Positions 28,832 through 41,100 of a stretch of 60,000 bases of DNA are shown here, one piece after another (the stretch's first letter is position 1; each line of letters opens with the position of its first letter). A model generated the notes under the pieces. It had not been told where the DNA came from, ran no database searches, and saw nothing but the letters and a program-made list of their open reading frames with translations. Source of the DNA: Apostichopus japonicus (taxonomy: Eukaryota; Echinodermata; Holothuroidea; Aspidochirotida; Stichopodidae); the NCBI RefSeq assembly GCF_037975245.1, contig NC_092581.1, positions 15,937,303 to 15,997,302 of the forward strand. Reading direction: 5' to 3'. Made by a program: the position numbers and the translations under genes.

Positions 28832-29350
28832 CCTGGTTGTAATTTGCATCAAAAATTACCTAATTACTATTAGTACATTCCATTTCCGGATGTGTCACCA
28901 GACTCACTCAAGAAACATGTCTATGAATTATTTTTCTCTCCCCAATACTTCATTTGGCTTGTAATGTCCATGACATTAGGAACAATGGGACTAACTACTT
29001 TTGACCAAAGTTACCATTTGATTTTTTCTGTTTTCTTCTCCACAATATGGTTATAACTTTATCAAATTTTAATCACCAATTAGGACAAATGACATTAAGA
29101 CTTAGATAGAACCCAACAGAAGTAATAAATCAACAAATCCAGGAACAATTCTGCAAAATTGTCAAAACCTGTTGGATTGTTTGGAATGGAAAATGATCAA
29201 TTATGTAAAGTTCAGTACAGAAGGAATCATAGTATCTATGGACAAATGGCAAGAATCATATTTGGCTACACATCAAAATGTGAAATTTCAGAGAGCATAT
29301 TTCGCCTGTACCCATTATTTGAAAAGGAAGGAGTTGTACGCTATTAGGGA
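28832..29350. other. Probable 3' UTR or flank of the NAAA-like gene
   Basis: This lies just downstream of the minus-strand stop at 29351-29353. An ATTAAA on the minus strand at 29068-29073 is a possible polyadenylation signal. The plus-strand frames at 29159-29354 overlap each other, run antisense to the likely UTR and show no domain. Confidence 0.35.
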
Positions 29351-32300
29351 CTAGTCTCGAATTATAGCGTCATAGAGATCAGGCCTGGCAGCAGACATCA
29401 GGCAGGTGTAGGCCGTATGTCTGGATAAAAAAAACGAGAAAATTTAAAATCATTATTTAGGGACAAAAATCAGGACTGAATCAATCAGTCTGTTTCCATG
29501 GCAACAAATGAAAAGCTCATGTCAAAAGGTGTTTTTCGCTAAAAGCGAACCTTGTAAAGTGAACCAGTAATTCCATTTAGACATTTAGCTTAGTGCACAA
29601 CTACAAAATGGTCACCTTTGTTCACATTTCCTTTTCACACAAATTATTTTTGATGTCTTCTATGGAATATCTGCCAACATTGTCACATTTAAATATAGCT
29701 ATCTGGATTTTGATATTTGATAAATGTCCCACATTAAACTGCTACTAAAGTCAAAAACCAAATGCATTTCATTAACTTGAGTGGTCAAAGGCCTCAAGGG
29801 TTATATCAAATAAAGATTGAAAACTCCTTGTATTGAAAATTCATCTGTTACATTAATACATATACTCACTCATTCAACACAGGTTCAACGGACAGTACCT
29901 CAAACAGGGTGCGCTCATTGATATTTTCCTGGCCAACTTTTTCCATAGCCTTGTTACCAGGATCTCTGGAAAAACAGACAAAAATTTATATTAAATATAC
30001 CTCTCTTTTTTTTATACGAATAATTTATAGCTCTGATATAAAGAAGAAACAAAAAATGTTAATATTATAGAGGTGGACCTGTCCAATGTCTAATGAAGAA
30101 CTTACTCACTATACAGTATCAATTTCTTTCACTTTTTTCTTAGTTTTGGGAGATAAAACTATTTACTAAGATATCAAGGCACAATAGTTAAAGTGACTGG
30201 ACTTCCAAGTTTAGCACAGGCTATTATTCAGCTTTTCACACCATACAAGGATAAATTTAAAAAAAAAAAAATATGAGGCATGAAATGGATGTTGGAAATT
30301 AGACTTATCTTGTGGGTGAAAAATGTACCCTGTCGGGTTAAGCCTTGAAAAACAATCATTTAGTTGATATTTAAAGTTCCTTGCAACATTTCAAGTCAAC
30401 TTTGTCAAATCAAATCAAACAATATTTTATTAATAATAGGTGAGCATAGTACCTCCTGTCATCGTGAGCAGGTGGAGGGACCCAGTGATCATAATTGGTT
30501 TCCAGAAGCCACCATCTGTCAAATAAAAATAGATATTTACATTACACAGATGATAAAAATGAAAATTTGAAATCCTGAACACATATTGTTGCAGAAAGTA
30601 AACAGGTTCAAACAAATTTCATATTAGCTACCGATATAACTATGTGACTAGACAATCATGGAAGATTGGTTGAAATCATAGTCAGAGAAGATTTTGAAGT
30701 AGAACCGGTCATTGAAAACCATTGATTGAGAGCAGAAGAGCAACATGGAACAATAAATTATTGTAATGTTAACATTGGGACTAGGAAAATCATAGGGTAT
30801 CATTAGTACAGAAAGTGTGCAAGTATCACCAAAGGGTTGTCTTACTTGCATTCAACAATGCTTAATCATTACAATGCTTTAATCCTTCTTGACATATTCT
30901 TTCAAACTGTCCTTTTAGATACTTATTTGGCTTCTCAAATTCCCTCTTCCATGTCCATCCCCCAGCACCCCCCCCCCCCCCTCCCCATCCTGAGTAAGCT
31001 ATTACCTCCATTCACTCTCAAAATTCAGTATCACTGTATTGCCCCCTATAAAGTCATGGACTTACCTCCCACTCTTAGCATCCAAATGCCACAATTCGGC
31101 ATCTTTCTGACCTCTGGTGATAACCACCCCTTCTGAAGGACGGACTCCTCCGACAATTATGTAGACTGGGGCCACCAGTGGAGTGGTTGACAGCTCATCC
31201 ACAGCTGTTCGAAAGTTACGTCTTGTAGCAATGGTCTGATGAAATCAAGAATCGAAAGACTAGAATTCCTTTACGAATAATCAGAGAATATTCATTCATT
31301 TTCTCTCTAAGGAGACATCCAAAATACTACAGCCTGGCCATAAAAAACCAAACATCATTTCATCCATACATACATTACATTAATACTGACCATGCGATCA
31401 AGGTGGGAGTGGGAAAGTACGTGGGCGTGGGGACATGTGGAGTGGGGTAGAACCAAACAAAAACTGCTTGTAACTTTCAAAGGGCCAAGATTTTCAGATA
31501 CTTACCTCCCTAAGTATAAAGCTTGTCAACATTCCCTTCTTGAGTATGAGAGCTTCTATTAATGCTTCAATGTTCTTTTCAACACTGCCCTGATCTGAAG
31601 GGGAAATGACAGAGAAACTTGAATAATGTTATCAGCCAGGGAATTATTTATCCGGTATCCCATCGCCAACTGCTCTGCTAAATGCTATGTAAATGCTATG
31701 TAAATGCTATGCAAAATAGGCAAATTACTAGACATTTGCAAAGTTGTATAGCAGTTGTTTGAAGACAGGAAACAGAAAAGTGTATTTTGTAAGTGAACGT
31801 GTTTAGAGCCTTCAGAACGGCAAAACAAAAATTTGAATATTAAATTATTCCCTGTCAGTAATTAATTAAAACAGAATGATAAAGTTGGACTAGCTCAGAG
31901 TAACTTGTTTTTGTTTCTACATAGTTCCATATTAGGTCAAACTGGAGATTACAAGAAGCGAGGTCAATTATCCTCCCAAGAATATCTGTGATTGTTTTCA
32001 TAAACAACATCGTCCACAGCACGGTACCGAAATTGGCCATTGTACTGTAAAGCTTGAAACATGCACAGAAATGTGATGATGCCTGTAGTAGATTAAACCC
32101 TACTCCTTGAGATAAATGAAGAACTCTTTACCTCTCTCATTAAGACTGATAGTGAATTCATGAGGCCTCATCCCTGTGAAGACGCCGACCTGTCCCAGGA
32201 ACGAGGTTGTCGTATAATCTGCCTGAAATCATACAACAAATTCAAAACCCATGTCGATAAGCCCACAAAATAACTAGAGAAGTTGGTATCTTTGCAGCAA

Positions 32301-35300
32301 GAATCATTTGCCAACATTGTCCTCCACCCCCCCCCCCCTCGCACCCCCTCCCTTCACACACCATACATACTCTGAAGCACTAAGAAAATAACCAGTTTGT
32401 TGCATTAATGTAATGAAGAGTTGTTTACTGTTTTAAAAAATCTGGTGTTACTTCAAAACAAACATTATCAGTTACTATAGTGTGTACTACAAAAGATCCA
32501 GGGTGTTTGTGGGGGAGGGGGGATATGCAACCCCTTCACAACCTTGACACAAGCATTCAAAAGTAATTATTAGCACAACCTTCTTATAGACCAGTACTTT
32601 ATAGTATAAATATGCTTCAGAATGCATCAGTTTGACATCTTAAATTGAACCACCCCCTCCCCCCCCTCTGCATGGGAGCCCAGCATCAGCAGCCCCAGTG
32701 CCATACAGTACCCCTCCTTACTAAAATCCTGGATCTATCCCTGTATGCACTTAACTATACTTGAGTGAATCTTGTGGTAAGGAGACTATAAATCTTCATA
32801 AGTAAATTTAATAATGAAATGCAACAAGATCTAGAGCTGTTTAACTTGTGAGCTATACCACAAGAGACTGGAACTTCTAATTTCATAATTTCTACAAAAT
32901 TATTTAAAACCCCTTTTATTAAGTTTCCACCAGATCATGTCCACTCATTTAAGTACAGTAGATGGCTCTGTCTGTAAATATTTCTTCCTTCTCCTCTTCC
33001 CCTGCCCAACCCCTCTTCCTTCCTCTTCCCCTCCCCAATTCCTCCTCCCCCTCTCCAGAATTGATAAAACTTCACACTATCAGTGTTTAATTAGCCTAAT
33101 AAATTTATGACATAAACTAGAACACAATCCTAACTGCTAACTAATCAGCTGTAAAATGTTGCCTAGATCAATCCCACACTGGAATACATGCATATGTATT
33201 GGTTCGAGTTATGAACACAAAGATTAACCATAATACTGTATACCTTTAGGAAAACACAAAGTAGCATCAAAGTTCAAATGAAAGATAACTTAAAAATAGA
33301 CTTCGCTTTAATCAGATAAATAATAGATTAGTGAACAATTAGTTTCCAGGCATCAAACAATGCAAATTATTGAATGCAACCCCCCCCCCCCCCCGTTGGA
33401 GCATAAAATGCAAAGCTGACTAAAACATATATATATTGAAGGACTGCACTTAAAGTCCTTCCACATTGATGTGATTACTTCCCTAAAGAGGTAATAAACA
33501 CTGTTAATAATATTTGTGTGTATGTGTACACTTTGTATGGGATTGAATGTGTGAACATGTGTCCAGGAGGGGGGGAGGAGGGGGGTGAATATCATTATAC
33601 CTGGTACTGCTTAAGTTTTTAGATAACCACAATAGCTACCCCACCTTATGTGTTTTTTGTGGGGGGTGGAGTGGGGTGTGGGGGGATTTATCCCTTAGAC
33701 AAAACGTAAGTTGCCCTGGTAATTATCTAATATTGATCTTGCAGTAAAGTCACACATACCTTAGTTTCAAAACTTGAATGCAACAAACTATTTCGATTGT
33801 GTCCAAGCCTCTTGTTTGTCTCTTATTATCGCAAACATAACCTCTTATAATAATCCGGTGTCAATTGCTTATAAGTTGACAATTTCTAAGGGCTTGAGTC
33901 AAGAAAGGTAACCTAATTTAAACACCACCCACCCCCTCTCCCTCTTGGACACATGCAAACATATTCAATGCCCTAGAAGAATTGTTAAAGGGAACTGTAA
34001 ATTTACTTTGTCATAGCAATGGTTCAAAATATTTGCAAACTATAACAAGGCATTGAGTAAATTAAAAAAAAGGGTAATAATAGCGACCAAAATGACGTTG
34101 ATTGTATATTATTGTACTATGCGTAGTATATTCTAGTAACATATCATTTGGAATACAAACTAGCTAGCAGTATATTTCTGCAACAAAAGTTTGAGTTTTA
34201 ACTAGTATCTCAGGTGATTTCTTTACTTTGAGCTCAATATTTTCTTCTTCTTTGGCATGGGAATAGGTAATAGAAGGGGGTAAAGGACAGCTGTTAGAAC
34301 ACGGCAGGGTAGACCCAGGAGGGCAGCACATGGGAAGAACACTATAGTTAGGACAGCGAGCTAATAATCATCTGTACTGTTGATTCTATCAGGCTTCCTT
34401 CCGAGTATTTCAATAACTACTTACCGTTCCATTCCTGTAATAGTCAACCACCACCGTCAAATTCTTCAATTCGTCTGTCACCTTGTAGTCAAGGTTACGA
34501 CCGTGCCAGATGGCACCTTTCGTGTCCTGGGCTACAATGCTTGTGCAAAACCTGGGATAAAATCAACAGACAAGTGTACATGCTAGATCATGCTAGATAA
34601 CTCTTTCACCAGAAACTTACTTTAAACTATTTGATAAACCAAGTTGAAATGGCCTCACATATGAGACCATTAAATTAATTGCATCCAAGTTACTTGCTTA
34701 ATAACTGTATGTTCAATTGGGGCAAATGATATATTATTACCATAAAATAGCAACCTTGCTTGGAGAAAAGTTTTGTTATAATTGTTCATGTTTTATTTGC
34801 AAATGTTTCACAAACTGGTGATGAACCTGATATAATGACAGAAACTTTCAAGAAAAGTACGTACGCAGTGACATCATAGACTATATTTAGCCCCAGGATT
34901 TCCCCTAGACCCAATCCTGAAGTCTTTGCGATTCCTTTGATCTCGGACGCATACGGCTCGGGTATGAACTTGTCCAACGGAGCGATAATCAGGTTCAGAG
35001 TAGGAACCAACAGTTTTGGAATGAAGGTACTGTGTGTGAAGAAGAGATAAAAACACTGAAATTCTTGTAAATAAAAATTATATACCGGGCGTAACATATC
35101 ATATCCTCTCCTTACTGCTATACTGTAAGAAACTGACTTCGGTCAGCTTGCGGCTTTTGATAAGCTAAGGAGGCTTCTTCGCGAGTTCCTCGCTTGCAGG
35201 AGGATCTAAAATACAAACATACAAATACATACATCTTGGAATTTAACAAATTGATACTGGAATATAGCCTGCTAAATATATTAAGTATAAAGTTAGATGT

Positions 35301-35834
35301 CACAAAACCAGCTATTGCTGTGGCAACCATTTTGCATATACACATCTCACTGATTGGTCAGTTCACATCCATTACCCTTATCCACAGGTTGTTTATCATA
35401 CTTAGTCACAAGAATCTCTATCTCGACGGTTAATGAATGGTATTTATTTGCAGCAGGCAAACTGTCCTAAATTGTCACAGCTGCTACCAACTCTAAAAAA
35501 AATCATTCTTTTGAAGGAACTGCTGGAATACTTAATTAACTTCAAACTTATCAACATGCAGTAGATCTACTGTATGTACCATATATATATGGCAAAGAAA
35601 GGGTTGGTTAAAAAACCAAAGTTAGATAGAGAAACCAAACTATACTAACTTCACAACTTCTTTAGCAATTTTCCTGAACTTTTCAATGTCATACTGTTTA
35701 AGTATGTGGTCCCATCTCTCCTCGGGAGGTGTCTCTAGGTCGACCCGGAACCTTTGAGCTTTATGCACGCAGGATCCCGGCACTGTCGAGACAGCCAAGA
35801 ATATCAAAATGGCTGACAACACTGCTACACGCAT
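29351..35834 (-). CDS. NAAA: N-acylethanolamine acid amidase (NAAA)-like hydrolase, nine coding exons, 351 aa
   Basis: Family role: lysosomal N-terminal-nucleophile hydrolase that cleaves fatty acid amides such as N-palmitoylethanolamine; the paralogue acid ceramidase cleaves ceramide. Coding exons in gene order: 35834-35650, 35029-34865, 34551-34425, 32222-32132, 31594-31506, 31235-31066, 30515-30453, 29965-29870, 29420-29351. All introns read GT-AG and the sum, 1056 bp, is one open frame ending in TAG. Residues 1-21 form a hydrophobic signal peptide. The family start region ([14 protein letters not shown], 28-41) follows. The autocleavage site and nucleophile are in F118-C119-TSIVAQD. Arg135 and Asp138 lie in HGRNLDY. 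Asn283 lies in ETNYDHW. DDRR (294-297) and the LSVEPVLN tail also fit. NLT (147) and NGT (157) are potential glycosylation sites. It has the short loop after HGRNLDY seen in NAAA and lacks the longer insertion of acid ceramidase, hence the NAAA call. Length fits (human NAAA is 359 aa). Weak point: the exon 1 donor is GTTAGT. Confidence 0.93.
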
Positions 35835-35912
35835 GGTGGAGTATCTTCAAGAACAGCAGCAGCAGGAGGAGACAGCTTTCAAAGTGCTTGTGATTTTCTT
35901 CTGTTAATCAGA
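35835..35912 (-). other. 5' UTR part of the first coding exon of the NAAA-like gene
   Basis: On the minus strand a polypyrimidine tract ending TCTCTTTGCAG lies just upstream of 35912, followed by 78 bp of leader and then the ATG at 35834. This looks like a 3' splice site, so at least one non-coding exon probably lies further upstream (higher coordinates). I could not place it. Confidence 0.5.
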
Positions 35913-37770
35913 CTGCAAAGAGAAAGAATTTTACTCGCTGTTAGTCAGTAAGATTTGGTAAATGCCTTTTAATTATAAATCAACTCTTGTTAGAGCTCAT
36001 TCCCCTACAGTACCATGATAAAGTAACTTATAAATGTTAACTGTGATCATTGTATGCTACTGAATAGTCCAAAACTGTCAAAAAAAGTGGAAGTGTATTT
36101 TTCTTTGCTTCATTTTTATATTGTGCTCTTAGTGAAATATTGTCATTTATTTAGCACATGACAACTTGAGGTCAACTCCATACAGCAAAGTCCTTTCAAA
36201 TTGCTAGCTTAATTAGTGACTATGAAAAAATAAAATTGTTTCACAAGTGATAATACTATAAGTACTGTTTGACTCGACATTGAATTCATTCATACCTCAA
36301 AATTGACCTTTCACTAACTACCTCCCCCCCCCCACCCCCACCCCCTCCAGTAATCCTCTTAAAGTTCAACCATTCCACCATAATGGATACAGTTCATAAT
36401 AAATGACCAGTATCAAATGTAAAAATTGTTTGAATAATGTAAATTAACCCACTACTCAACAGTATACGTAAGAGGAACTCAGTTCTGAAGTCAGACTTGA
36501 CTGCAGCAAACGTCACAGTGTATACAGCCGTACATCAGACCTACAGATACTTTATTTATATTCTTCGTCTTCGTCTTCGATACGGTGACACATCCGCAAA
36601 AAGGGACAATATCTCACCACACACACGTCAAGAGAGTAATTAATTAGATCTGCATTGCATGAATTTCTTCTTTTAAACATTGCATGAATTTCTTTTAAAC
36701 TTATCACATGTTTGGCTATGATAACTGTCTATATATACACCAATTGCCAAAAATGAACGGATCGACACTTGCATACAGTCCATAGGCCTACATACAGAAA
36801 AAAATACAAAAAAAAAAGCCTTTACAAGTTTGCTCCAAAAAGGAATTTGTGCTGTATATATTCCTACAGTAGCCATAAGACTTACCTAGCTGCTGGTATA
36901 AACTGCTATCTGTACTGCCTCCTGTTTATGATGGTTGTAATGTTTACAGAACAGCTTAAATATATACCTATATATTAAACTAACTCACCAACACAATTAC
37001 GTTATCTTTACATGTACTTTGATCCTGATGTACGTACTTTCCTAGATATAGATATGACAAGTTTTTTTTTTTATGATCAATTCTTGTGAGAGCTCTTACT
37101 GTTGATATAGTTGTTTCGATTACATTATTCATAACAAGATTCATAAAAAAGGATACTGTAGGCCTATATCTGCATTATATACAAAAGGAGGCTGTCACAT
37201 CGAAAGAGGAAATTAATTTCCAAATGAGGTTATATCCATTACTTTTATAGATAAAAGTGAGATATTTATGATCATAATAATAATAAAAATGAAATAAATT
37301 TCAGTTGAGTATATAGGAAATTAATTTCCAAATGAGGTTGGGGGAGGAAGCAAAAAAAACAAAGTTTATAAGTTTTTATTATAGACCACACACAAGATTT
37401 GCCAGGAAATCTGGGATATATGTTGAACCTCCCCTCCCCCTCTTCCATGCTGATCATTAAAGGGTGTGAAGACTTGGTAAAAAGAAACGTCTAATGACGG
37501 TAATTTGACCTAGTTTCAAATGAGGTGTAACAGAACTGTTAGACACCACCATCCATCCCAAAAAATACACACACAGCTTGCTACCGTCTGTAATTAGACA
37601 CTAGTGTTCAGTCAGTACATACAGCTGCTGTCAATACCCACAGCACAGTATACAAACAATACAGCGATGGACATCTCAGGTCCAGCTAAAGATAACAATT
37701 AAGGTATCACGTTTCATTACTGTCTGCATTTTGTAGCGACACAAAAAAACGTCACTTGCAAGCAACAGAA
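35913..37770. other. Probable 5' intron or flank of the NAAA-like gene; no coding exon seen
   Basis: AT-rich sequence with a C-rich run near 36322-36348. The AATTAATTTCCAAATGAGGTT phrase is repeated, at 37212 and 37320. No coding exon is supported. Confidence 0.4.
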
Positions 37771-38146
37771 AGTTAAAAGCATACTCTCAGCTAGGAAATT
37801 TTTAGAGGGCGGGCCAATTTCATAGGTTTCGACGGTTCACCTTTACTCACGTGACACGGTATTTGTAATATACTGCCAGTGTACAGTGTAAACACTGTAT
37901 GTAAATATACGTAATGTATAGCACAGTTTCATGCAGTGGTAGCATAACACACGTAACGTGAATATTGCGGCTGCGTCGCCGCGCTGTTGAGGTGGAAGGC
38001 ACAGGTTGCTTTTTCGTGGGTCCCGATGCCAAAAGCAGTGAGCAACAAAACGGACATGAAATGAAAAGTGTACTTGAGCTGGTGCTACGTACGTGGACTG
38101 GGTCTCCAAAAACGATCTACTGGAACAGAGATCGGGGATCGACAAA
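37771..38146. promoter_or_regulatory. Candidate bidirectional promoter region
   Basis: This stretch is less AT-rich than its surroundings and contains a CpG-containing core, GCGGCTGCGTCGCCGCGCTG at 37967-37986. The NAAA-like gene is transcribed away on the minus strand and a possible small spliced gene starts at 38147 on the plus strand. TTTCCTAGCTGAGAGTATGC lies on the minus strand near 37780-37803. A 27/29-matching copy occurs near 48331-48360 upstream of another possible first exon. No TATA box is evident. This is inference from base composition and gene layout only. Confidence 0.35.
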
Positions 38147-41100
38147 ATGACCAATGCTACCTTCGCGGAGCATTTACTGGCATGGCAGATCATACGAGAA
38201 GGTAGGCAGCAAATTATGCTAACGACTAACGTTATATATTTACTATTTAGGCTACAGTATACTGTTTTCCAGCCGAAGTGTTTGGTCTACCTTAGGCTTC
38301 CTTGTTATATTGTTCAATAGATCATGCTAGCTAGGCCTACTGCTATGAGTACTACAAACTAAGGCAACTAATACACCAAGAGACATAGGCTAGTACAGTA
38401 GTAGTATAGTCAGTTTTGCGAAGTTTGGAACACTGCGAAGTTCGGACACCCCTAAGAAATACACGATTTCACGATGAGACAACCTACAGCAAGAGCCAAT
38501 TGCACGAAAAACTACGAAGCTACAGTTATTTTCTCTCCAAAATGACCCAACCATATCAAGTATAGTTTGAGGTGATTTATACCATGAGATAGTTTTGGGG
38601 TGTTTTAAGGCTTAGGTGTCCGAACTCCGCAGTGTCCATGCTACTGCAGTGCAGGCTGCTGTACAAACTGTAGCCTAGCCTATAGGCCGAACATTTCATG
38701 AAGTGTTATTTATGCTTTTCTACTTATATTCGCCTACTAAGCATGATCAGTATGGAAGTTTGCGGTATCATGTGTTTGGTTTATGATTTCGGTAGCTTTG
38801 CAAATATGAATAGGACCTAGCCTACATTAGTGTAATATGGATTTGGTAGGGAGATCTCCCCACAAGAAAATTAAACTCGAATGAAATGCAACTTCTCATG
38901 AGCGGAGCAATAGCAAAAGTAGGACTACTGTACAGTAGCCTAGCTCCAGGCCCAGATTTATAAAATTATGCACCATGGAGGGCCTGCCTCAATTTGGTGG
39001 TTATTCCTGTCAAGAGCATTTTTGATATGGGCATATTTATTTTGTAACTGTAAGTCTAGTATGCAATGAGATACCTGAGGGACAGGGGCCTATACGCAAT
39101 AAAGTAACTGTTTTCATTTCCTACTCTACAGTAGTTTACCAGCACAATTATAGAGTTCCTATCAACAAATAAATTAGTCTGACAACTTGAAAATTTACTG
39201 CATATTTGCATGCATGGTCATTCATGGTTAATTTAATTAAAGACTACTAATTTGTGTAGCTATTTCAGTTTTGTCTTTTTTTTTGTCTGAGAATGGGTTC
39301 TTAAGTGGTGAAATAACCTCGAATCTGCTGAGCAACTCCAAGATGAATTAAGTTACTAAGGCATTGGGTTCTTTTACTTTTTTAAGTCTAATATGCATAG
39401 GCTAGGGTATTTACTTTGCTTCACTTGTTTGTCAATCCGCATAGCCACTTTAGCTGGGGATGATTCTCCACTTGCAAAGAAAAAATGTACACATTAATTT
39501 AAACTCTTTCTATCCCAAATTAGAGTATTGCCTATAATACTCCCAACTTGGTATATAGTAACTTAAAAACACGGTGGCAGCTTTTCCTGGTAACTGTAGT
39601 GTAAAGTGATATAACTAAGTTTTCCAAATTAATTCAAAACTCAAAAGCCTTCTCAGAAAGAAGCTACACTAGCTCTACAGGCTCCTTTGTTGAATTAGTG
39701 AAAGATAGTAGATACTGTTCACATATTTATGCATTCATAACATGATAGTTTGCTATCATCGTTGTTTAATCATAAAATCAAGGACAACATAAGCAAATCA
39801 ATGTCACCAATAATTGTGAATGCCACCATTTTATGTTCGACAAAATTTATCACATTTAATTTAAGGGATACACCATGCATGGCACATTGACGCACACTGA
39901 CGCACATATTGTAGTTGTAATAACGCACCAAATATGCGCTTCATCGGACATGACGCACCATTCCGGGGGGTCGTTGAGTCCGTCTTACAATAATTGATAA
40001 TTTCATCATGATATAGAAATTAAAGACATTTGACAAAATATAACAACATCATAGGCTTCATAGCTCTACACATAATCTGATCATGCAGTTCTAAAAATTA
40101 TACAAATAAAAAAATGATACTACTGATTTGTGAGAGAACTAGAATGGTCACCCATAATATACCATATCATGTTTCTATAGTATCTTTTAAACACTTCATT
40201 GTTTAGGGCACACCTGTAGAATATTCCGTAATTTTTAGTCTTGGAAATAAGCAAAGCCTAGCTATATTTTTGAAAGCAATTATGCATCCCTGAACATGAT
40301 GAAATTTGGTGACATATTAGTGTATGAGCAAGCCTACTGGGACATTGCCATTGTAACATCAAACGTTATGACATTTAGTGTATGTAAGGTATTAGTAAAT
40401 GAGTTATAATACTGCAGGTGTATACTACTAACATAGAAATAAGAAATATAATAGAAATTGTTGCACATCACTAGTTTAGGTTTGCACTAGATTAGTAAAT
40501 GAACCATTCTTGAATACTTGCAGAGTTGACACTATACATACTGTAAATCATAAAGCAGATGTGATGAATTTATGCTGCCAATAGCAAAGTTCTGTATTAA
40601 CTAGTAGTGTAATTACTGTTCTGTGCTTGCAAAATTGATTTGAATTGTTGACTATTTAGTGAAGGGCAAAATGTGGTATTCAGTAATTTATGTTGGAAGT
40701 TATATAATTCACTATGTCATGGATTTGCTCACACTGGGCAGCTGCGCCCAGCAGTTCTGAATGCCGCCCCGCACAAACAGTTTTTAACCTTTTTCGCCCA
40801 GCACTTTTTGATGATAATTTAGTAAGTTTTACCATAACCAAAATCTGGGAGAATATATGGCACAGAATAGGAATATAGTCAAGTGGGGTAAAAAAAAACA
40901 ATTTACCTAAAGTTTGCTCTAAAAATTGATGAGTAAGAGGTATTGTTTCAGTTCCAATGTTCAAGTGTGTGTAGTGGGATTCTCTTAAAGAGAATCTAAC
41001 AAAAATATCTTATTTGTAAATGGAAAGTGTCGTTTTTTGCGAAAAATGTTTTTTTTTTTTACCCCAAAAATTTGCTTAATTCGGGGTTAAAAAAACCAAT

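Noticed and set aside
35118-35345. Possible extra NAAA exon with a [17 protein letters not shown] frame
   Set aside because: Joining exon 1 directly to the exon at 35029 already gives the family-like length and phase, and this frame has no match to the family.
37843-38193. 116-residue minus-strand frame in the CpG-containing region
   Set aside because: No domain and no splice support. It overlaps the region better explained as a promoter and 5' leader.
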